From Euborellia annulipes (Eukaryota; Arthropoda; Insecta; Dermaptera; Anisolabididae), in assembly GCA_023213315.1 (NCBI GenBank), contig JAKCPI010004383.1, positions 95,497 through 159,496 of the forward strand: DNA of 64,000 bases, written 5' to 3'. This document shows, piece after piece, positions 31,952 through 43,559 of the stretch. The position numbers and the translations under genes are program-made. Below the pieces are notes generated by a model. That model worked only from the letters and a program-made list of their open reading frames with translations, was not told the DNA's origin and searched no databases. The stretch's first letter is position 1, and every line of letters begins with the position of its first letter.

Positions 31952-32593
31952 AAAAAATCTGGTCGCACAGCAAACAACTTTCTCTTACCTTCGGTAATAG
32001 AAAGTTGTATTCTGTGCTTGTCACACCAGATTTTTTGTGTCGACATGAATTTAGTTTCCGACTGTACAGTACAATCGAATTTCAAGATGTAAAATTTATA
32101 AGTATGAGAAAATATTTATATTTTGTTACCATAGCAACTATTTCTCCTATCTTTCCTATGGAGTACAAGAGTAAAATAGTCTTCAGAAGATTCCAATGGC
32201 AAAATGAGAATATACATTTTAAAGAGCATCTAAAAAATAATTAATTTTTGAATTTTAATCAAAATCGCTGGGGTGAATTTTAAAAAAATCGAAAAAAAAA
32301 AAACTGAAAAATTACATCAGTAAAGTACTAATACTCTTTGGCTAATTTTGTTCAAAAGCTTCGTGTCACGTGCCAGGGGGTGCCTAACTTAAATATAAAA
32401 TTTCAACCTTCTAGCTCTTTTCGTTCTTGAGATATTTTGTACACAGACACACAAACAAACCAAGTCGCGAAAACCACTTTTTTATCCAGGAGATCTCAAA
32501 ACGTATCAATCAAAATCTCGGCATCGAATTTTTGCCATGAATCCACTACTTCCTCTCTCTATATATTAACATATATAGAGGTAAGAGAAAGTA
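31952..32593 (-). mobile_element. Family X, near full length
   Basis: AAAAAATCTGGTCGCACAG to GGTAAGAGAAAGTA with both hairpins present. The left palindrome arm lost the TGTGACT segment. Confidence 0.85.
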
Positions 32594-34110
32594 AAAAGTG
32601 ATCTTCTCAGGTTTCATTTCTCTTACCCACCTGAAATTTTTGTATTTTAAAAATTTCTTTAACGTAAAAAGAACAACTTGGAGTTTTTTTATAGACATAA
32701 TATCCCTGTTTCATGTTTGTTTCAGACCTTTTGGTGTACAAAGCTTTTTATTGAACTCATTGCCAAAAATAAAGATCAAAGTAGTAAATTTATTTATTCA
32801 AAAAAAGAAAGGCTTGTACTTTTTCATTTATTCATTTTCTTTTAAATCTATTCTAAGCCTTCCTCATTTCTAAAGACATCTTTCAATATCTAAAAAAATA
32901 ATCTCTCTGGCTTTATATATCTTGATAATATGAGCAAAATTCAGTATTACTTATTTTTTATGTTCTATATTATTAGCTATAAAATTTAAGACGATTTCAC
33001 TCTTTTCTTATGGATTCATTTTTTTATATAATCCCACTTTATGCTTTCCTATTTACCAACATAGCAATTTCAAAGTCAACTTTAAGAAACCTAATTAAAT
33101 CCGTAAAATTATTCCGCTTCACCTTCCTTCGGCTTATTTTAATAAAAGTCAGTGTGCCACTTGAAGCGTTTGATATTTATATACAGGGCGTAAGCCATAA
33201 GCTGACTATTAAGTTGAAAAGTTTAACTTTTCCTCGACAAGAAATATGCAGCTTGTTCTATTCAAAGAACAGCTGAACAAATTGTTTTGTATTGATCCGA
33301 CTGTTGAGCACTTATTTACCTTATTGTTTTAAATTCTGAGAGAAAATCGAAATTTTCATACAGCGCATATTAATATTATTTATCAATCATTGATTTAAAA
33401 AAAAATATATTTTAATCAATATTGCGTTATTTATCTTCTGAAATGAACGACAATACACTATAAAAAAATGATATAAACTTGAGCTCTATTTGATTAACTT
33501 TTTCTTTCCTTAAAAAAAAAAAAAAACTTTTTCTTCTTTCTCTCAATTTTCTTAAAGAAGCATTGTCCGGGTTTTATATTGTTAAAGCAATATCTATAGT
33601 AGCTTAAAGTACAAATATTTCCGCTATACTACAACCCCCATCTCTTTCGGTCTTTCCCCTCCAAGCAAATATTTGTCAAGGTTTTAGAAGGGCTATATTC
33701 ATTCATAAGAGGGGATTGTATTGTAATGCGGAACCCTCCCTGTTCGCGTGCCAATACCCTACCCTAACTTCCCCAGAATGTCTGCAAACTAATGGGACAG
33801 CCTGGAAAAGGAAAACCCTAAAATATTCTCCCTAATTTGTTAAACAAATCAGACACTGTTCTATTCATATAATTTTTTAAAAATTATGATCCGTATTAAA
33901 TAAATTTTGGAGGTCCCTTCACTCGTGTTAAAAATGGTTTATTTTATTTTTTAACTCCTGAGGTGATATTTATTTAAATTAATTGGTATACTTGTCTTTT
34001 TTTTTTTTTTATTGTTCAGGCCTTTAGCCCTTGGCCATCGGCGGTATTTTGTCTCTTTGAGTAGGAATCGAACCACTGTCCCTTTGAATATGAACCGAGT
34101 TTGTTGTCCT
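32594..34110. other. AT-rich DNA with a unique island near 33.55-33.84 kb
   Basis: Short frames at 32598-32873 and 33010-33276 are AT-rich, hydrophobic and unrecognised. The stretch 33540-33840 (with CCGGGTTTTATATTG and ACCCTCCCTGTTCGCG) is repeat-free and richer in GC. Confidence 0.35.
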
Positions 34111-34170
34111 TTTCATTTAGTGAAGGAAGTATGGAAGCAACCAAGAAAGAAAATTCTCTAAATGCTTTAC

Positions 34171-34235
34171 CAATCAGCCGGAGACGTTTCCGTTCATTTA
34201 TTATGAACCATCCTTCTCAGCCCATTATTAATTGG
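34171..34235 (-). ncRNA. Hammerhead-like motif, left member of an inverted pair
   Basis: Minus strand: CCAAT pairs with ATTGG and GGG with TCC (stem I); CTGAGAAGGA core with inserted bases; stem II GTTCA-TAATAAA-TGAAC; GGAAACGTC in place of CGAAAC. Structure kept, core altered. The sequence after the triplet matches the tail of the plus-strand copy at 34655. Confidence 0.45.
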
Positions 34236-34654
34236 TTTATATTTTACTCACAATTTGTCAAGTAAAATATAATAACAATTATTATTTGAAATTCCTATCC
34301 GGATCCCCGTTTATTTACCCGAGATGCTTTCGTGCACGACGACACACACTTAAACCCAACCGGCCTCTGGCCGTAGCCCATTTACCGGCACCCCGTGAAG
34401 TTAAATTATCTTTTAACTCAAACGCCTCCTGCGTTCATTTCTAGCTAGTGAACTAATCCTTATTTCTGGTATTCTGCTATGCAAGATGTCCTAGTTAAGG
34501 AGGCATTCCCTCAGCGCTATAATAAAAATTTGACTTCAATGAATACAATGGCTACTGATGTGACTTTTGATACCAATATTTGAAGCTCACATTCTTTTTA
34601 ATAAGTGATGTATATTATATTTTACCTGACTAACTCTGAGCAAAATATACCTCA
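34236..34654. other. Spacer between two outward-reading hammerheads
   Basis: Moderate GC, including CGTGCACGACGACACACAC and CCGGCACCCCGTGAAG. A 70-codon plus frame (34232-34444) is open but unrecognised. It may be the 5'-truncated body of the retroelement whose tails flank it; no RT motif is visible. Confidence 0.35.
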
Positions 34655-34711
34655 ATTAATGGACTGAGGATGTTTCATAATAAATGGACCGAAACGTCTC
34701 CAGCTGATTGT
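34655..34711 (+). ncRNA. Small hammerhead ribozyme motif, right member of an inverted pair
   Basis: CAAT and TGGA upstream pair with TCCA and ATTG downstream (stem I with internal loop). CTGAGGA (34664-34670), weak stem II TTCA/TGGA, CGAAAC then GTC (34696-34698). The tail GATTGTTAAAGCATT also occurs, reversed, upstream of 34171. The pair reads outward over about 430 bp of unrelated DNA. Confidence 0.6.
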
Positions 34712-35421
34712 TAAAGCATTCAGGAAATTTTCTTTCTTCGACTGCCTCTGCTTACATACAGCCATTCCTTTTCATTTGTTTGTGTTGTTTATTTACATCG
34801 AAACGAAGAAAATCAATCGACCTTGAGAGTAGATTTTTTTTTTCCTATCACACTAATTAAAAGATGAGAAGCCAATTTTTTATTTTGCTTAATGGAATTT
34901 CCCATAATTAGCTTTTTTATATTTGAAAACTTTTTTTTTATGAATTTTAAATTTCCATTATTTTTTATGAGATTTGTAAGCTCTCAAAACTTAATGGAAA
35001 TAAAATGAAACAAAAAGGAAATAAATGAATATTTCAACCGTCTCTTCTCACAAATTTATTGAAATCTCAATAAAATCTTTAACTGTAAAGGCTTATTGAC
35101 TCAATCACATTTTTTTTTCAACTTAATTAACATATCATATTTAAATTATAACCTATTATAAAAAATATTTCTTTAACCTAGGTATTATTAAACATTTTTT
35201 ATTCATATAATGGTCACGCTTTTATTAACCATTATCGGAATATCTTTTAAATTTCATTTGGTTGAAAGAAAAACCCGTGACCGATGGACAGCTTGACATT
35301 TAGAAATTTCTTTATACATTATTAAAATTTTAAGTTTTTTTTTTTATAAAAAAATTATATGAGTAGGCCTACATACCAATGAAAGTTTAGAAGTTCCTTG
35401 CTTTATATATAATTTGTTATA
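34712..35421. other. AT-rich intergenic DNA
   Basis: Y-rich tail TTTTCTTTCTTCGAC directly after the hammerhead, then nothing supported. Confidence 0.4.
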
Positions 35422-35431
35422 CCCACTACTT

Positions 35432-35590
35432 TTTTTTAACACTCACACTTTTTTCCCATTCACACTCACATTCCCACACACATACACACAGTCTTTTCGG
35501 CAACTTAGGCCATATAAGACTTTATACGAAACGGTTATTATGAATATATATATATTGGGGTCCAAGCATTCTTATTTAAGCCATTGGGTT
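35432..35590 (-). mobile_element. SINE class A, 5'-truncated
   Basis: T run, CACTCACATTCCCAC tract, CTTAGGCCATATAAGAC, and TTAAGCC hairpin start; the tRNA head is missing. CCCACTACTT is duplicated at 35422-35431 and 35591-35600. Confidence 0.85.
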
Positions 35591-35608
35591 CCCACTACTT
35601 GGAATATA

Positions 35609-35673
35609 CAGTAGAGTCCCGGTAATCCGAACCTCGCTAATCCGAACTTCCGGTTAATCCGAACTCTTTTTGC

Positions 35674-35714
<41 letters not shown>

Positions 35715-35960
35715 GGAACATAAATGAAAATTAGACATTAAAGGAACTTTATTTTATTAAAAAATACTTATTATAATAATATTATGAAATATTTATTTAG
35801 AGTTTAATATCACCGACAAGTTTCACGGTTTACAACGTTATAAATACTACTTTATTATCAAAATTAACTAATTCAAGCTTACAATTCCGGTTAATCCGAA
35901 CTTTCCGATAATCCGAACGACCCTCGGTCCCAATTAGTTCGGATTAACGGGACTCTACTG
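35609..35960. mobile_element. pogo/Tigger-type MITE
   Basis: Flanked by TA (35607-35608 and 35961-35962). TIRs CAGTAGAGTCCCGGTAATCC and (right) CAGTAGAGTCCCGTTAATCC, followed by further GGTTAATCCGAAC repeats. The CAGT...TAATCCGAA end is typical of the pogo/Tigger branch of Tc1/mariner. 352 bp, poly-T run near 35680, no ORF. Confidence 0.88.
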
Positions 35961-36369
35961 TATTTATTATAGAATGTAAAAAGGCAAATAGTCAGAAAAA
36001 AAAAAAAAAAAAAACTAATTATTTTAGTCGACATTTTAGGAACACATCACTCCCACTCTCAATACAATAAAATTGATAATACATTGGTGAAACAAAAGCA
36101 AAATTAACATATTTGTATATATAATAAACAAGTGTATGTACAAAATAATTTTTTACCCTTCCTGGTTCGTATTTTTATGTGAGCAGATGCGAGAACGATT
36201 CGTCCCGAAAGTCGACGAAAATAATTAGTTTTTTATTACTTGCTGGCTGCCTGACTTCTCTCACTCTACAATCATAACTCAGATATCGTTTTCTTCGGAA
36301 TATATTTATATAATTAGAAATGGAGAGGACCCTCTCCGGAAAATAAAAGTTTTTTATATTTTGTGCCCA

Positions 36370-36425
36370 GGGCTTTTCCTGATGATAAGCGCAACAAACG
36401 TTCGAAACGCTTGATACTAAATACA
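36370..36425 (+). ncRNA. Degenerate hammerhead motif
   Basis: CTGATGA (36379-36385), stem II AGCG...CGTT, CGAAAC, but triplet GCT instead of NUH and no clear stem I. The downstream TAAATACAAAA and T-rich tail follow the usual layout. Confidence 0.3.
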
Positions 36426-36513
36426 AAATTTTTTTATTTTTTCACCTAGCTGCTCTTTTTCTGGAGAGGCTCCCATTTTTTTCATTTTAGCTACATCCAA
36501 CCAGCTACATGTA

Positions 36514-36770
36514 CAGTGAGGGACAATATTAAGTCCCACCCATGCGTTTTCTACTTGTGATTATTTCATTGTTTTATAAAAGAAAATGAAAATTTTCAAT
36601 GGAAATTTTCTAGGTTTAAACCATGAAAGTTGCCATTAAAAAATATTATATTTTTTAATGGTTCAAACCTATAAAATTTCCAATAATTTCATTTTCTTAA
36701 AAAAAAAAAAAAATATGAATTAATCACAAGTAGAAAACGCGTGAGTGGGACTTGATATTGTCGCTCACTG
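36514..36770. mobile_element. Tc1/mariner-type MITE, best copy of its family
   Basis: TA on both sides (36512-36513, 36771-36772). TIRs CAGTGAGGGACAATATTAAG and (right) CAGTGAGCGACAATATCAAG with sub-ends TTGTGATTATTTCATTG. Inner second-order hairpin GGTTTAAACCATGAAAG/ATGGTTCAAACC. No ORF; 257 bp. Confidence 0.88.
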
Positions 36771-36899
36771 TATTTATATACTTTAAAATTTGTGAATATA
36801 TTGAGACCTTTAGAAATTTATTAACTCTTTCATTGTTTAGAATTTTTATTAATCCCACAAGTATATAAAATATTTTCTTCAATCTCTTTTCTGCTTTTG

Positions 36900-37110
36900 T
36901 TTAACGCTGGATGTTTTTTTCCTATCCTCATCCTGTGCATGTTTCGCAGGTACAAATGAGTTTTGCTAATTGCTAAGCCTTGCTTGGCTCCAAACCAAGG
37001 AGACAATCGATCTCCACCTCCTGGAAAACGGCCGCCATGGCCAATTAATTAACCTAGTTGCAAAGCTTTTAATTAAAGAGAGAAGCCTTCACTCACTTTT
37101 GGATACAATT
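36900..37110. other. Unique island with homeodomain-type sites
   Basis: Contains TTTCGCAG|GTACAA (acceptor-like), GGCCGCCATGGCCAATTAAT and TTTAATTAAAG. All three frames after the acceptor close quickly, so a coding exon is unlikely. TAATTAA-type sites favour regulatory DNA; inference only. Confidence 0.3.
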
Positions 37111-37523
37111 CTACCCTAATTTCTCCTTTAATAATATTTATTAAAAAAAGTTGCTAATATTAATATTTATTATTAAGATTTGAACTTTTTATTAAAATTT
37201 GATTAGGATTCCTTCAAGTGGAAGGGGACAGGTTGACATGTATTTATATGTCTTGTTTTCATCAATATTTTTGGCATCTAAATTCTCTAAACCTTTTTTT
37301 TTTTTTACAAAACTTATTGTGTCCACTTTTCTCGGTAGTTGCTGACTTCGCTCAATGCATATTTAGGTCAGTTAAATAGAGAGGATCAAATGTTATTTAC
37401 CTAATAATCCAGGGACAATGAATTGTACGGCATCAAGGGAAGCTGAATTGTAATTAGCCTTCCATTTTATTTGTTCTAGACTTGGGATTATTGAAAAAGT
37501 GTGGATATAGCAAAAATTCTTCC

Positions 37524-38115
37524 TAGTTGTGTTCTGTGCTTGTCACACCAGATTTTTTGTGTCGACATATATTTAGTTTCCAACAGTACGGTACATTTGA
37601 ATTTGAAAAATTTATAAACAATTTGTTTATTTATATTTGTTACCATGGCAACCATTTCTTTATCTTTTTCCCATGAAGTACAAGAGTAAAGTGGTCTTCA
37701 GAAGATAGCAAGGGCAAAATGAGAATATACATTTTAAAGAGTATCTAAAAAAATAATTGATTTTTGAATTTTAATCAAAATCGTTGGAGCGAATTTTGAG
37801 AAAATCTAAAAAAACTGAAAAAGTACATCAGTAAAGTAATAGTACTCATTGGCCGATTTTGATTAAAAGCTTATTTTCACGGTCCAGGAAAGTACAAAAC
37901 TTAAATATAAAATTTCAACCTCCTAGCTCAATTCCTTCATGCTTAAAATTAAACAGAGATAGACACACACACACAGACAGACAATGTCGCGAAAACCACT
38001 TTTTGGTTTCAGGGGACCTCAAAACGTGTATATCCGTCAAAATTTCGACATCGAATTTTTGACATGAATCCAATACTTTCTCTATATACGGTATACATAT
38101 AGGTAAGAGAAACTA
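37524..38115 (-). mobile_element. Family X, lacking part of the 3' palindrome
   Basis: Starts inside the palindrome (AGTTGTGTTCTGTGCTTG), full body, CACACACACAGACAGAC tract, 5' hairpin TACTTTCTC...GGTAAGAGAAACTA. Confidence 0.83.
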
Positions 38116-38515
38116 ATAAAAACAACAGTTTCATTGAGAAGGATGGGCTTGTTTATTTTGCAAAAATTTGTCAAATCGTGGTACCGTACTATTTTTGAAA
38201 TATTAACAATCAAATCATTTTCTAACTGTAGTCTTTATTTCGTACTTATTTTCAAAGCTCTCGGCGACTTATTGCAGTCTTCTGTTATGTCTTAATAATT
38301 AAAATAGGTCAAATAGAGAAAATCATATACAAAGTCTTTTAAATTTCGTTGCTTTAGATGAGCCTCAGTTGAATTTTTTTTTTCCTGTTCACTTTTTGTC
38401 TCCTATCTACCTCGTGAGTATAAAGAAAAATAGGCCTATCGTGTATAACTTATTTAGAAAAACATGGCATTCTTTTTGCTTGCACATATTCTCCATAATC
38501 ATAAATATATTTTTT

Positions 38516-38605
38516 TTCTTTTATCTATATATGTTAATATTTAGAGAAGAAAATTTTGATTTATGTCAAAAGTTCGATGTGTGGTCAGTCACACCGTATA
38601 TATAT
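38516..38605 (+). mobile_element. Family X, extreme internal deletion
   Basis: Only the 5' hairpin remnant (ATCTATATATGTTAATATTT), TTCGATGT and then GTGGTCAGTCACACCG from the 3' palindrome remain: about 90 bp containing both ends. Confidence 0.65.
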
Positions 38606-38789
38606 TTTTACTTTTTTTTTTAAATAAGTTCGTCTGCCCACACTCCCTCATTCAATTATAACCATAAACAGAGTTTTATTAATACTTATATAAGCACTCC
38701 CCTCTATTCATAAAAAATCACAATTCATCTCTCCTTCTTCCCCCCCACCCCACCCTCCCAGGTGACCATTTCTCCTCTTTTTTAATTAG

Positions 38790-38937
38790 CCAATCAGAGG
38801 GGTTGGCTCCTTAAATCGCCTAATAAGGCAAGATGCGATCCCTGGCTAACTCAGTAGTGGGGTAACCTTTAATCAGTGTAGATCTGTGTAGCTCTTCGTA
38901 AAAATATCGACGCGCCCTCAGTTGATTAGCATCCATC
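38790..38937 (+). promoter_or_regulatory. Candidate core promoter and 5' UTR
   Basis: CCAAT at 38790-38794, an initiator-like TCAGTA (A+1 at 38853), and AGATCT at 38880-38885, exactly +28 to +33, fitting the arthropod DPE consensus RGWYVT. No TATA box, as expected for Inr/DPE promoters. The region is unique and GC-rich for the window. The predicted 5' UTR (38853-38937) leads to the ATG at 38938. Each motif alone is weak; the spacing is what makes it notable. Confidence 0.35.
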
Positions 38938-38993
38938 ATGGCTGATGGCCGCTCCGCTCTCTCTCTCTACCCTTTCTCAACGGTTTTACCTAG
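38938..38993 (+). CDS. Candidate first coding exon, product unknown
   Basis: ATG in a good context (ATCATGG), followed by 18 codons, MADGRSALSLYPFSTVLP, then AG|GTATTT as splice donor (GT at 38994). If unspliced the frame runs on about 20 AT-rich codons and stops, so an intron is the better reading. I do not recognise the peptide; it has no signal peptide or membrane segment. The promoter motifs just upstream are the main support. A downstream exon would have to lie outside or further along the window; none is identified. Confidence 0.3.
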
Positions 38994-38994
38994 G

Positions 38995-39536
38995 TATTTC
39001 AATTCAAAATTACTAATTATTGATATATTATATTCTTTAATCGGTAAATATTTATAATTAATATTAAAATTTAATAATTTCTAAATATATTTGTTTAACC
39101 TTATATCATTTATGCTACATATCATAGGCTTAAGTTATAACTAATTTCATATCATCCATCGTTTAATCTTTCTTTTTTTTTTGCTCTCGGTATTAATTGG
39201 CATTTCTCTGCAAATTTTATTTTAACCATTTCATTAGATGCAAAATCTTTCTTATCTTTCTATACGTACCATATTCATGGTGTCCCATTACATTGCTTTT
39301 TACTAATATTACGTGATGTTATAAACCACTCTCACGACCTATATGATAAAATACAAAATTATTTCACATAAAACTAAAGAATATTAACCAATTTTAATGA
39401 ATATTTTACTTGAACTGGAAAAAGATATATGCCTAGGCCCATATCCTCGACATGTTCATACAGGTTCAGTTACTATACAATATAATATATAACTGCCTCA
39501 TACGAAAGCTAAAATCTTATTACTTGAAAATTATGC
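38995..39536. other. AT-rich DNA, possible intron
   Basis: No supported feature. Confidence 0.4.
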
Positions 39537-40406
39537 TATTTTCTCTTACCTATATATATATGTTAATATAGAAACTATTGGATTCATGTAAAAAATTCAA
39601 TGTTGAAATGGAAATATTTGAATTGTAAAAAGTGGATCCCGCAAAATGGTCTGTCTGAGTGTGTCTGTGAACAAAATCTCTCCAAAACGAAAAAATATGG
39701 TTGGTTGAAATTTGATATTCAAGTTAGGTACCCCCCTGGCAAATAACACGGAGTTTTTGAACAAAATCGGGCAAAAATTACTTAACTTAAAGTTTTTTAT
39801 TTTTAATATGATTGTGAGTAAGCTTTTTATTGGTGGGGCAAGCCTCCTATGGCCCCCGGGGACCGAACCCAGGATCTCCAGCCTTTCCAGGGCATCGGTG
39901 TGCTATCCATCCAACAGGCTACCAGCCTCTGGGCTTATCCCACCAACAAAAAGCTTACTCACAATCATGTTAAATATATATATGACTAGTTAAGACAGAA
40001 TCGAGGTATATTACATAGTAATATCTTATTCAAATATATAGATCTCAAAAAAATATTTAACTATTTTTTATTTTATTTCGATTTTCTCAAAATTCACTCG
40101 AACTATTTTAAGCAAAATTCATAAATCGTTTATTTTTTAGATGATCTTTAAAATCTCATTTTGCCCTCAAAATTGTTTGAAGCACACTTTACTCTCTTAC
40201 TGTACTTAATAGGAAAGAATAGGAGATTGGTTGCCAAGGCAACAAAATATATGCTTCTATAGTTTACAACTTGAATTCTAATGAACCGTACTAATTATAA
40301 CCTAGTTGACACCAAAAATCTGGTGTGACAATCACAGAACACAACTTTCTCTTACCTTCGGTAATTAAAATTTTTGCGCTGTGCGACTAGTCTCACTAGA
40401 TTTTTT
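39537..40406 (+). mobile_element. Family X interrupted by a class C element
   Basis: 5' hairpin (TTCTCTTACCTATATATATA), GTCTGAGTGTGTCTGTG tract, AAGTTAGGTACCCCCC, interruption at about 39802-39975, then GATTTTCTCAAAATTCAC, GGTTGCCAAGG and the 3' palindrome ending CTCACTAGATTTTTT. Confidence 0.8.
39802..39975 (-). mobile_element. Class C tRNA-like element inside inverted repeats
   Basis: Minus strand: GGTAGCCTGTTGGATGGATA (A-box region) and GGTTCGGTCCCCGG (B box). The core is flanked by about 40-bp inverted arms, ATATGATTGTGAGTAAGC (left) and GCTTACTCACAATCATGTT (right). The copy at 4198-4310 has the left-type arm only. A tRNA-derived SINE with a folded-back tail is the likely reading. Confidence 0.65.
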
Positions 40407-41562
40407 AAATAATATCAAATTAAATTTTTTGATAAATATGCAAATTATTTATAAGAGAAACAAATTTTCTTCAATTGTCTTTCTCTTTCTATCTTGAATT
40501 TCTTACATTATTTTAAAATTCATTGAAAAATTTAATAGAAAATAAGTGAGGAGGCACTACCACACTCTACTTTGCTATTTTGCATATAAAAAGGAGACTG
40601 TTAAACATTTTTTTTTTTTAATATTGGAAAATCATTTTTTTTTTTTAAGAATTTAATTTCAATTTGATTAAATTTTTATTTAAATTCAATATCTCTTTGA
40701 TCACAACAAATATTCTAGATTGAATCAATTTGGTATCTGATATTTCTAATTTTCCCTTTAATCATTTTTTTCCTCTAATATTAAAATACAAACATATCTA
40801 AAGTGGCCCAAGAAGAAGTCAACAAATAGCTATCCAATTTTTCTAAGAGTGTTTCAAGTGTTCTGGAAGTAAACATAATCTTCCATCCTTACCATTAAAC
40901 ATAGTACTATCTAAAATGTTTGGTTATTTAGCTAACAAAAGAATTTCTATAGAATTTCATATAAATATCTCCGCATATTTTTTTCAACGGGGGGGGGGAG
41001 GAGGGGGGAACTACTCTACCTTCTTAATTACTGAAATTTTATTAAATTAATATTTTTATACAAATATTAATATTTTTAAACACTTGGAGGACACTTGGAG
41101 AACTAATTCATCATTTCTCTATCCTATTTCTACTTTTTTGGAATATAACTGATTACTGGAAGTTACTTGAATGTAGTCAACCTAAACATCTCTACATTAA
41201 TGGATTTTTCGATAACCTCAGATACTTTCTTATGCTCTGATCATGTTCATTTCTAGGGAACTCCTCGTTCCGATTTTTAAACAATTATTCTATTAATTCA
41301 TACGTTTGTCTCTACTTTCAGCAATCAATCAAATTAACCCAATATTATTTTTATATTTTGAAAAAATTTAAAAATTCTACCAAATCCGAAAAAAAACTTA
41401 TTTTTTATGTCGTGTAAAGCTGAAATTATACAAACTTGATAAACCTTCAAAACAGGATCATGCTAAATAAATCCTTTGGATTGGAGATTCTTCTGCCTCA
41501 TTTAATAAATTTCTGCGAAATATTCAAAACAACTTCTACTCAAAATTCATATTCACGATAGA
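40407..41562. other. AT-rich intergenic DNA
   Basis: A poly-G/GA run near 40990 and a doubled GACACTTGGAG (about 41088-41101). No supported gene. Confidence 0.45.
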
Positions 41563-42258
41563 AAAAAATCTGGTGTGACTGTTGCACAGTACACAACTTT
41601 CTCTTACTTTCGATAATCGAAAGTTGTGTTCTGTACTTGTCACATCAGATTTTTTGTGTCGACATATATTTAGTTCCCGACAGTACGGAACATTTGAATT
41701 CAGATGTAAAATTTATAAGTATGGGAAAATAAATATTTATATTTTGTTACCATGGGAAACATTTCTCCTATCTTTTCTATGGAGTACAAGAGTAAAGTGG
41801 TCTTCAAAAGATTTCAATGGCAAAATGAGAATATACATTTTAAAGAGAATCTAAAAATTAATTGATTTATGAATTAAAAAAAAAAAATCGTTGGAGCAAA
41901 TTTTGAGAAAATCGAAACTGAAAAAGTGCATCAGGAAAGTACTAGTACTCTGGTAGATTTTGTTCAAAAGTTTCGTGTCTCGTTCCATGAGGGTGCCTAA
42001 ATTAAATTTAAAATTTCAACCTCCTAGCTCAATTCCTTCGTGCTTTAAATTGAACCCAGACATACAGACACACAGACAGACCATGTTGCGAAAACCACTT
42101 TTTTGGATCCATAGGGCCTCAAACGTGTATATCCATCAAAATCTCGACATCGAAATTTTGACATAAATCCAATACTCTCTCTATATATTAATAAATTATT
42201 TCTATTTCTATTTCTATATATATGTATATTAACATATACATATAGGTAAGAGAAAGTA
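41563..42258 (-). mobile_element. Family X, near full length
   Basis: AAAAAATCTGGTGTGACTG palindrome with CTTTCTCTTACTTTCGATAA loop, full body, and an extended TA/TTTCTA-rich 5' hairpin loop ending GGTAAGAGAAAGTA. Confidence 0.85.
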
Positions 42259-42800
42259 AAAATGGAAAATTTTTCGTTATCGGAGGACCATTTCCCTAAT
42301 TTTTAAATAATATCAATATAACCATTTATCATTTGAATTTTTGTTTTAACTAGTTTTGGTGGTATTAATGTGTTTAGTCTTGTCGTCTTTTACTTGATCA
42401 CAGGGTGTTTAATTGCTCAAGAAAATTTATGTGCACTTGAGCAATGGCTCCCTCAGTAGCTCAACCGAAGTGGAGGGGGTGAAGCATTATGTAACTTTTT
42501 GAACATTCCCACACACACGGAATATTGCAATCTTTCTCAATTTAAATATTGGGGAAAATTTATGCAAAATTTCCCTCAAAAACCAAATTTTGATTTTGGA
42601 ATATTGCCGCTCTAATATTGTTAAAAATCTTAATATTTCTGTAAAATAGTTGTAATATTTTTTGTGGTGGGGGGTTTATCGAATTTGCGATGTTCTCTTA
42701 AGTTATTAAAATTTCCATCTCTCTCGCGATATTTCGAATATATTCTCCCAGTGAGATTAAATTTTCTACATTTTTTTTTTTTTTTATTATTCATCTAGGG
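42259..42800. other. AT-rich intergenic DNA
   Basis: Nothing supported. ATCTAGGG at 42793-42800 is the left target duplication of the hAT structure that follows. Confidence 0.45.
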
Positions 42801-43136
42801 CAGCGTTTTCCAAACTGTGAGGCGCGCCTCCCTAGGGAGGCGCGGACTAGTCTAAGGGGAGGCGCGAATATTGGCCACCAAGATCAATTTTCCAAATGAT
42901 TGCTCGTTTTATAAAATAATAAAATAATTTAGAAGATTCTGGGACGGAGTTTTTAATTAAAATAATAAATATGAATAAATAAAAAAATATTTTTATATAT
43001 AGCCTTATTATATTTTTTAGTATTAAAAATTTTTGTTTTTGTATTATTTTATTAAATGTATAGGGGAGGGGGGGAGGCATCATACGATTAAATATTTTTA
43101 AGGGAAGCGTTGTAACATAAAGTTTGGAAACCACTG
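42801..43136. mobile_element. hAT-type element, left unit
   Basis: Left TIR CAGCGTTTTCCAAACTGTG, right end AAAGTTTGGAAACCACTG (43119-43136). The inside holds a GGCGCGCCTCCC-type palindrome. The flank after 43136 (GCCTAAAG) does not repeat the left flank ATCTAGGG, whereas the flank at 45060 does; see 42801-45059. Confidence 0.75.
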
Positions 43137-43559
43137 GCCTAAAGTAAGACTCATTCTAGAAAATTATACCTACTATGTGTAAAACCCAAAGGCGGATCCA
43201 GGGAAGTTTTTTAGGGCTTTTGACTAGACGCGAAGCTCGCGGAAGGCGATTATAGCATTGTTAATTATTTTATTTATTAGGATTGGATAAGGGGGTGAAA
43301 AATTTAAAAAAATATTTTTTAAATTTATTTTAGCTAAATCGAAGCCAAATAAATAGAAAACATTCAAAAAATAGCGTTGATTATTATTTTGATTAGGGGG
43401 GGGTGAAGGGTTGGTTAATTATTTAAGACAGGCCTTGGAATATTCCAAATCACTTGTTGACATTCTTTTCCATCTCTAAATATAGTTAGATTAGAGAAAA
43501 AGGTATTTTTTTACTTTTAATAAAAAGGGAATTATTTTTTTCATCTGTTTTATTCCTAT

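Noticed and set aside
1314..40860. CACTTGA/TCAAGTG (NK2-type) sites in several islands
   Set aside because: My rough count from base composition predicts about seven such 7-mers by chance in the window, close to what I see.
43195..43250. GACTAGACGCGAAGCTCGCGG as a second Helitron 3' end
   Set aside because: It resembles part of the 3361-3421 tail but has no CTAG-T terminus or clean hairpin.
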